A stretch of 64,000 nucleotides of DNA from Amorphochlora amoebiformis (lineage: Eukaryota > Cercozoa > Chlorarachniophyceae): NCBI GenBank assembly GCA_054601695.1, contig BAAHQB010000424.1:1-64000 (forward strand), given 5' to 3'. Below the pieces are notes generated by a model. The model did no database searches. It was not told where the DNA came from and worked only from the letters and a program-made list of their open reading frames with translations. A program made the position numbers and the translations under genes. Below, in pieces: positions 60,830-64,000 of this stretch (within the stretch, counting starts at the first letter, position 1; each line of letters begins with the position of its first letter).

Positions 60830-62158
60830 ATGACGGACGGTAAGTGTTGCTTCGGCGACCAGGGCGAACATTTTGGGGTTGTGTGACGACAATGGTTCTT
60901 GCTGGCAAGGGAGCACTTCATTATCTAGAGTGGAGAGGGTTATTTCTCGCGGGAAAGTGTTGCTGTGTCGGGTTTCGGGGATATATTATCGCTCATGTGC
61001 GGTCTGTTTTCAGGACTGAAGTCTGATAAGATCTTCGCCCTCATGCAGATGGGCATTAAGGCTCAGGGTACCGTACTGTGAGTTGGGAGATGTTACAGGA
61101 GATTGTTGTGTGTGGGGTGATGGGTTGATTTTGGGTTGCTTGTGTACCTTTTTACACGTGTAACAATGAATGTATGTGTGGGACGTATTCATAGAGCGTT
61201 CGTGTAGATTTATTTCAACATCGAAAAAAACACTCATGTACACATGATATTCTGTAGGAGAGGATTTGGTGAAGAAAATTAAGGCTGTGTTTCGATTTGA
61301 TATCACCAAGAAGGGGAAGGTGGGCTCTTCTTGTCATGCAGACGCATGCATATACGCACACGCACACAATTATTAATATATATATACACATACATATATA
61401 TATATATATACATACGATATTATGTGTTCATACACATATACATATACACACACATATACATACATATATATATATATATACATATATACATATACATAAA
61501 CATATTAGACCGTGAAGTACTGGCTTGTCGACCTGAAGAATGGATCGGTAAACCTCTCTCACGCTCCCTCTCAATGTATCTATCCATTGCTCTTCTCCCT
61601 CGCTCTCTCTCTCCCTCTCTTTTGCTCTCTCGCTCTCTCTCTCTCTCTTTTCCTCTCTCGCTCTCTCTCTCTCTCTTTTGCTCTCTCTCTCTCTCTCTCA
61701 CTCTCTCGCTCTCTCTCTCTCACTCTCTCTCTCAGAGAGAGAGAGAGTTTATGTATTTGTATATAGTTTTACATTCTATCTAATGTAAAAAACTACAGTT
61801 GGTTCTGACTGAACAGAATAGATAGTTTGTTATGACTGAACAAAATATGTGTGAAACACACACATACACATACATATAGACACACACATATATATTATAT
61901 ATTTTATATATATATATATTATATATATATATGTTTGTTATGACTGAACAAAATATGTGTAAAGCACACACATACACATACATATAGATACACACATATA
62001 TATTGTATATTATACATATATATATGTGTATATATGTATATATGTATATATATATATATATATAATCAATATATATATATATATATATTATGTGTGTATA
62101 ATGTATATGTGTATTAATGTATATGTTTGTACATGGAGAGTATACAATACACACACAC

Positions 62159-62204
<46 letters not shown>

Positions 62205-62214
62205 CACACACACT

Positions 62215-62279
<65 letters not shown>

Positions 62280-62616
62280 GTTGTATATGCATTCATATAC
62301 ACACACATACATATACATATACACATACACATACACATTAATATACATACACACATATATATATACATATATATATATATATATGCCTGTATGTATATTC
62401 ATATTACATACATATTACACTCACATAATATATATATACTATACACATATACATACATATATACATACACATATATACACACACACGTATACATATACAC
62501 ACATATACATATGTACATATAATACATGAAAATTTAGGGTAAGATTGAGGAGGCAAAGAAGACAACCAAGGCGCAGTGCACGATCAAGATTAGCGATCGT
62601 AACTTTGCCAAGTAAC

Positions 62617-62655
<39 letters not shown>

Positions 62656-62696
62656 TCATTATTATTTATTGTTATTGTTATTATTTTTATTATTAC

Positions 62697-62730
<34 letters not shown>

Positions 62731-62778
62731 GCTATTATTATTTTTATCACATATATATATACACACATACAACATATA

Positions 62779-62836
<58 letters not shown>

Positions 62837-63026
62837 TATGTATGTATAATATACATATATAATATGATATGTATATGTGTATTAACATATTTTTTTTAAC
62901 ACATATTTACAAATATATTTTTAAATGTATATATACAAATATATAAATCTATTTATTCATGTTAACATGTAAATATATTCATTCAATGTGGTATGTGTTT
63001 GTGAAAATGTATCTACATATGTGTGC

Positions 63027-63073
<47 letters not shown>

Positions 63074-63102
63074 TTAATATATATTCACATATATACACAC
63101 AA

Positions 63103-63149
<47 letters not shown>

Positions 63150-63472
63150 CATTCGTAATTTATGCATATATGTATGTATTATGATGTATAAATGTATACG
63201 TAACGTATGCATATTATTCGTAATAAACCATGTATTCTCCTTGTTTCCAGGCTTATGAAGGGTACCCTAAATCCCATGACTGCATTCACCACAGGGGCGG
63301 TAAAGGTAATGTATCAATAATCCGATTTTTATCTCATTCTCAATTTTTCCCTCCTTTTCACATATATATATATCTATATATTATATTATGTATATATGTA
63401 AATAAATATAAATACTTATTCGTATGTTCTTTATATATATATATATATATGTATGTATATTTTATTATATAC

Positions 63473-63519
<47 letters not shown>

Positions 63520-63591
63520 GATGTAATAACAAATAATAATGATACGAATAAGAATAATTTTAAAAATCTATAGTATGTATATATATATATA

Positions 63592-63643
<52 letters not shown>

Positions 63644-63895
63644 TATATACTATATACGCACCTATTAAATTTATAAATATAGTAGGACATATATATATAT
63701 ATATATATTTATATAATATTATATATATATATATATATTTATGTATATATGTATAATGCAAATTACATATATATATATATATATATTTATGTGTATATGA
63801 AATATGTATATACAAAATATATGTATGTATATAGCACACTCACATCAACTGATAAATATTTGCAACACACCTATATATACATATATTTACATACC

Positions 63896-63926
<31 letters not shown>

Positions 63927-64000
63927 GTATATACATATATATATATTTATATATACTAGAAAGAATATTTAAACTGTACGTGTTGATGTTAATATAGGAT
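60830..64000 (+). CDS. SCP2 (sterol carrier protein 2) domain protein, 3' end off window
   Basis: Small lipid-binding domain that carries sterols, acyl-CoAs or phospholipids, often peroxisomal. Exons: 60830-60839, 61014-61067, 61258-61319, 61509-61547, 62538-62611, 63251-63305; phases all match and about 98 residues are present. Motifs in order: [87 protein letters not shown]. These match the family's helix 1, the V-x-D-x-K-N-G strand region, the D-x-x-F/L-x-x-x-x-x-G-K/T-x-x-P segment and the A-F-x-x-G-x-x-K turn. The last strand and any C-terminal peroxisomal signal would be in exon(s) beyond 64000. Exon 1 has only 10 coding nt; the donor of exon 2 is GTACCG, chosen because it restores GEDLVKK. 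Confidence 0.93.
61555..61750 (+). repeat. CT tract ending in GA
   Basis: Pyrimidine-rich CTCTCTCG array followed by agagagagagag (61735-61747), again an inverted arrangement. Intron 4 of the SCP2 gene. Confidence 0.9.

Overview
This is nuclear DNA from an intron-rich eukaryotic microbe. Most of the window is (TA)n microsatellite with interspersed TTAGGG/CCCTAA telomere-like tracts. Nearly all long open frames in it are Tyr/Ile (or Ser/Leu, Glu/Arg) translations of simple repeats and are not genes. The real coding sequence is chopped into tiny exons, mostly 20-105 nt, between GT-AG introns made largely of TA repeats. I recovered them by reading the non-repetitive islands on both strands, requiring splice signals, matching intron phases and family motifs. 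The organism cannot be named. TTAGGG-type repeats, a CSC1/OSCA channel, a doublecortin-domain protein and an N-terminal signal-like presequence on an RNA helicase fit a protist, possibly an alga with a complex plastid; that is inference.

Layout. (1) About 21.35 kb down to the left edge, minus strand: a CSC1/OSCA/TMEM63-type channel in at least 41 phase-consistent exons (about 832 codons, 3' end missing). (2) 21.4-24.2 kb: hypothetical minus-strand open frames, including an uninterrupted 293-codon frame. (3) 30.45 to 26.13 kb, minus: a predicted membrane-anchored protein of about 243 aa in 10 exons, not recognised. (4) 30.51-40.51 kb, plus: a complete DEAD-box RNA helicase, 18 exons, 549 aa. 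Its ATG lies 60 bp from the divergent ATG of gene 3. (5) 47.7 to 41.1 kb, minus: a poorly resolved set of small exons with two possible reading paths. (6) 60.40 to 48.46 kb, minus: a doublecortin-domain protein, 18 exons, about 309 aa. (7) 60.83 kb to the right edge, plus: an SCP2 (sterol carrier) domain protein, 6 exons seen, last exon(s) outside.

The genes form no obvious pathway. The striking theme is structural. In gene after gene, short exons or exon-intron junctions have been copied into neighbouring intron sequence, and several minisatellites begin exactly at a splice site. Telomere-like repeats also sit directly against splice donors and acceptors. This looks like a genome whose introns grow by TA-tract expansion, telomeric-repeat insertion and local duplication of splice junctions, leaving decayed exon copies behind.
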